Source of the DNA: a bacterium
GTDB taxonomy: Bacteria > Bacillota > Clostridia > Lachnospirales > Lachnospiraceae
Length of the DNA stretch: 32,312 bases
Assembly (NCBI GenBank): GCA_028724545.1
Contig: JAQYCU010000065.1
Location: 1-32,312 of the forward strand
Direction of reading: 5' to 3'
A program made the translations under genes and the position numbers. Shown here one piece after another: positions 31,298 to 32,312 of the stretch. Each line of letters opens with the position of its first letter. Within the stretch, counting starts at the first letter, position 1. Under the pieces are notes generated by a model, which ran no database searches, was not told the origin of the DNA, and worked only from the letters and a program-made list of their open reading frames with translations.

Positions 31298-31940
31298 TGA
31301 GAAAACACAGAATACTTTGATACATGATACCATCTGTCTTTTTATTATTACCCTGATTTCCGGTATTTTGCTGGGAGGCATTTATGTGGTTACAAAACCA
31401 GCCATTGCAAAGCAGGATGAAAAGACGAAACAGGAAGCATATGCGGCTGTTTATGATGGTGCTGAGTTTGCAGAAGATAAAGATGTAGACAGCAAGTTAA
31501 AATCTTTCCAGACAGATCTTACGAATGGAAAGACTAAGACAGAGGCTGGAGAAGATTTATCGGATGTAGAGATTTCAGAAGTACTGAAAGCTACCGTAGA
31601 CGGAAAAGATGCCGGTTATGTAGTAACCTGCAGTGGAAAAGGTTATGGTGGTCAGGTACAAATCGCTTTGGGAATTGATGGGGAAGGTACCATCAAGGGT
31701 ATTCAGATCATGGATTGCTCCAATGAAACACCAGGTCTTGGTCAGAACAGTGCCAACAAGGAGTGGAACGGACAGTACATTGGAATGAGTACATCCCAGG
31801 ATATTAACGTAGTAAAAGACAATAGTGGCAGCAAGGAAAATGGCACGATCAATGCCATTAGTGGAGCTACCATTACCAGTAAAGCAGTTACAAGAGCAGT
31901 GGATGGTGCATTGCTTTTTGTAGCATCATTATCAAAGTAG
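31287..31940 (+). CDS. rnfG: Rnf electron transport complex subunit G
   Basis: The protein has 217 residues: one N-terminal membrane helix and an extracellular FMN-binding domain. The flavinylation motif SGATIT is near residue 192; FMN is attached to its Thr. NETPGLGQ in the middle is conserved in RnfG/NqrC. ATG 31287 with AAGGAGGG upstream is chosen; the frame extends to 31266 without a ribosome binding site. Confidence 0.96.
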   Translation: MANNEKTQNTLIHDTICLFIITLISGILLGGIYVVTKPAIAKQDEKTKQEAYAAVYDGAEFAEDKDVDSKLKSFQTDLTNGKTKTEAGEDLSDVEISEVLKATVDGKDAGYVVTCSGKGYGGQVQIALGIDGEGTIKGIQIMDCSNETPGLGQNSANKEWNGQYIGMSTSQDINVVKDNSGSKENGTINAISGATITSKAVTRAVDGALLFVASLSK

Positions 31941-31953
31941 GAGGGATCATTTT

Positions 31954-32312
31954 ATGAATTCATGTGTAGAACGTTTGAAAAATGGTATCATTACTGAAAA
32001 TCCCACCTTTGTAATGATGCTTGGTATGTGTCCTACCCTTGCAGTAACATCTTCTGCAGTAAATGGTTTGGGCATGGGACTTACAACAACAGCGGTATTG
32101 ATCTTATCCAATGTGTTTATCTCTTTACTTCGTAAAGTGATTCCGGATAAAGTTCGTATCCCTGCATTTATCGTTATTGTAGCGTCTTTCGTTACAGTAA
32201 TTCAGTTATTGTTAAAGGCATATCTTCCATTTTTAGATAGCGCATTGGGTGTATATATCCCATTGATCGTAGTAAACTGTATCATTCTTGGTAGAGCAGA
32301 AGCGTATGCATC
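31954..32312 (+). CDS. rnfE: Rnf electron transport complex subunit E (partial)
   Basis: The start ATG 31954 has an AGGAGGG site. The visible 119 residues read [20 protein letters not shown], then [20 protein letters not shown] and [11 protein letters not shown], which match the first half of RnfE. This membrane subunit with RnfA forms the iron-binding core of the complex. The window ends inside the gene, before the usual rnfA and rnfB. Confidence 0.95.
   Translation, partial: MNSCVERLKNGIITENPTFVMMLGMCPTLAVTSSAVNGLGMGLTTTAVLILSNVFISLLRKVIPDKVRIPAFIVIVASFVTVIQLLLKAYLPFLDSALGVYIPLIVVNCIILGRAEAYA

Overview
The window looks like chromosomal DNA of an anaerobic, Gram-positive, low-to-medium GC Firmicute, most likely a clostridial gut bacterium of the Lachnospiraceae. 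The support is strong AGGAGG-type ribosome binding sites, an rpmG-secE-nusG-rplK-rplA block, a BspA-like leucine-rich repeat protein, FliD-like proteins and an rnfCDGE operon. The species cannot be told from the sequence. No tRNA, rRNA, transposase or CRISPR array was seen.

Positions 1-6640 are an accessory region. It holds a membrane acyltransferase, an XRE-AbrB fusion regulator, an ArsB/SLC13-type permease, a Phd/PIN toxin-antitoxin pair with a palindromic operator, a GNAT acetyltransferase and an alpha/beta hydrolase. Between them lie three decayed genes: a hydrolase tail, a frameshifted GNAT and a methyltransferase tail.

Positions 6640-10562 carry a promoter-terminator unit with no convincing ORF (candidate small RNA), a cytoplasmic clan GH-A-like TIM-barrel protein, a FliD-like protein and a convergent NusG-domain-II protein whose 3' end doubles as the FliD-like gene's terminator.

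Positions 10787-13415 are the translation block: strong promoter, structured leader, rpmG, secE, nusG, rplK and rplA. An L1-binding-site mimic lies between rplK and rplA. A terminator ends the block, so rplJ-rplL are not next.

Positions 13645-24421 are the most interesting part. A strong promoter and an attenuator-like leader precede a polyamine-type binding lipoprotein, an internal terminator, a PII signal protein lacking the usual Tyr51, PotA/B/C-type ABC subunits, an ornithine cyclodeaminase/mu-crystallin-family enzyme and a four-part amine/amino-acid dehydrogenase (2Fe-2S protein, FAD/NAD oxidoreductase with a fused ferredoxin-like domain, BFD-like protein, DAO-type flavoprotein). A terminator and an MFS transporter follow. 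The layout recalls opine catabolism operons and the archaeal dye-linked proline dehydrogenase complex, rebuilt for an anaerobe. I infer import and oxidation of a secondary amine, N-substituted amino acid or opine-like compound under energy/nitrogen sensing by PII; the substrate is unknown.

Positions 24433-28817 hold a second, short FliD-like gene behind a sigma-D-like promoter, a repeat-rich gap with a 149-nt almost fully paired hairpin, a nicotinamidase-like hydrolase, a C-rich small RNA candidate, an array of TTAAG boxes on about one helical turn, and a secreted BspA-like protein.

Positions 28866-32312 are the Rnf ion-translocating ferredoxin:NAD oxidoreductase operon (rnfC, D, G and the start of rnfE), cut by the window end.
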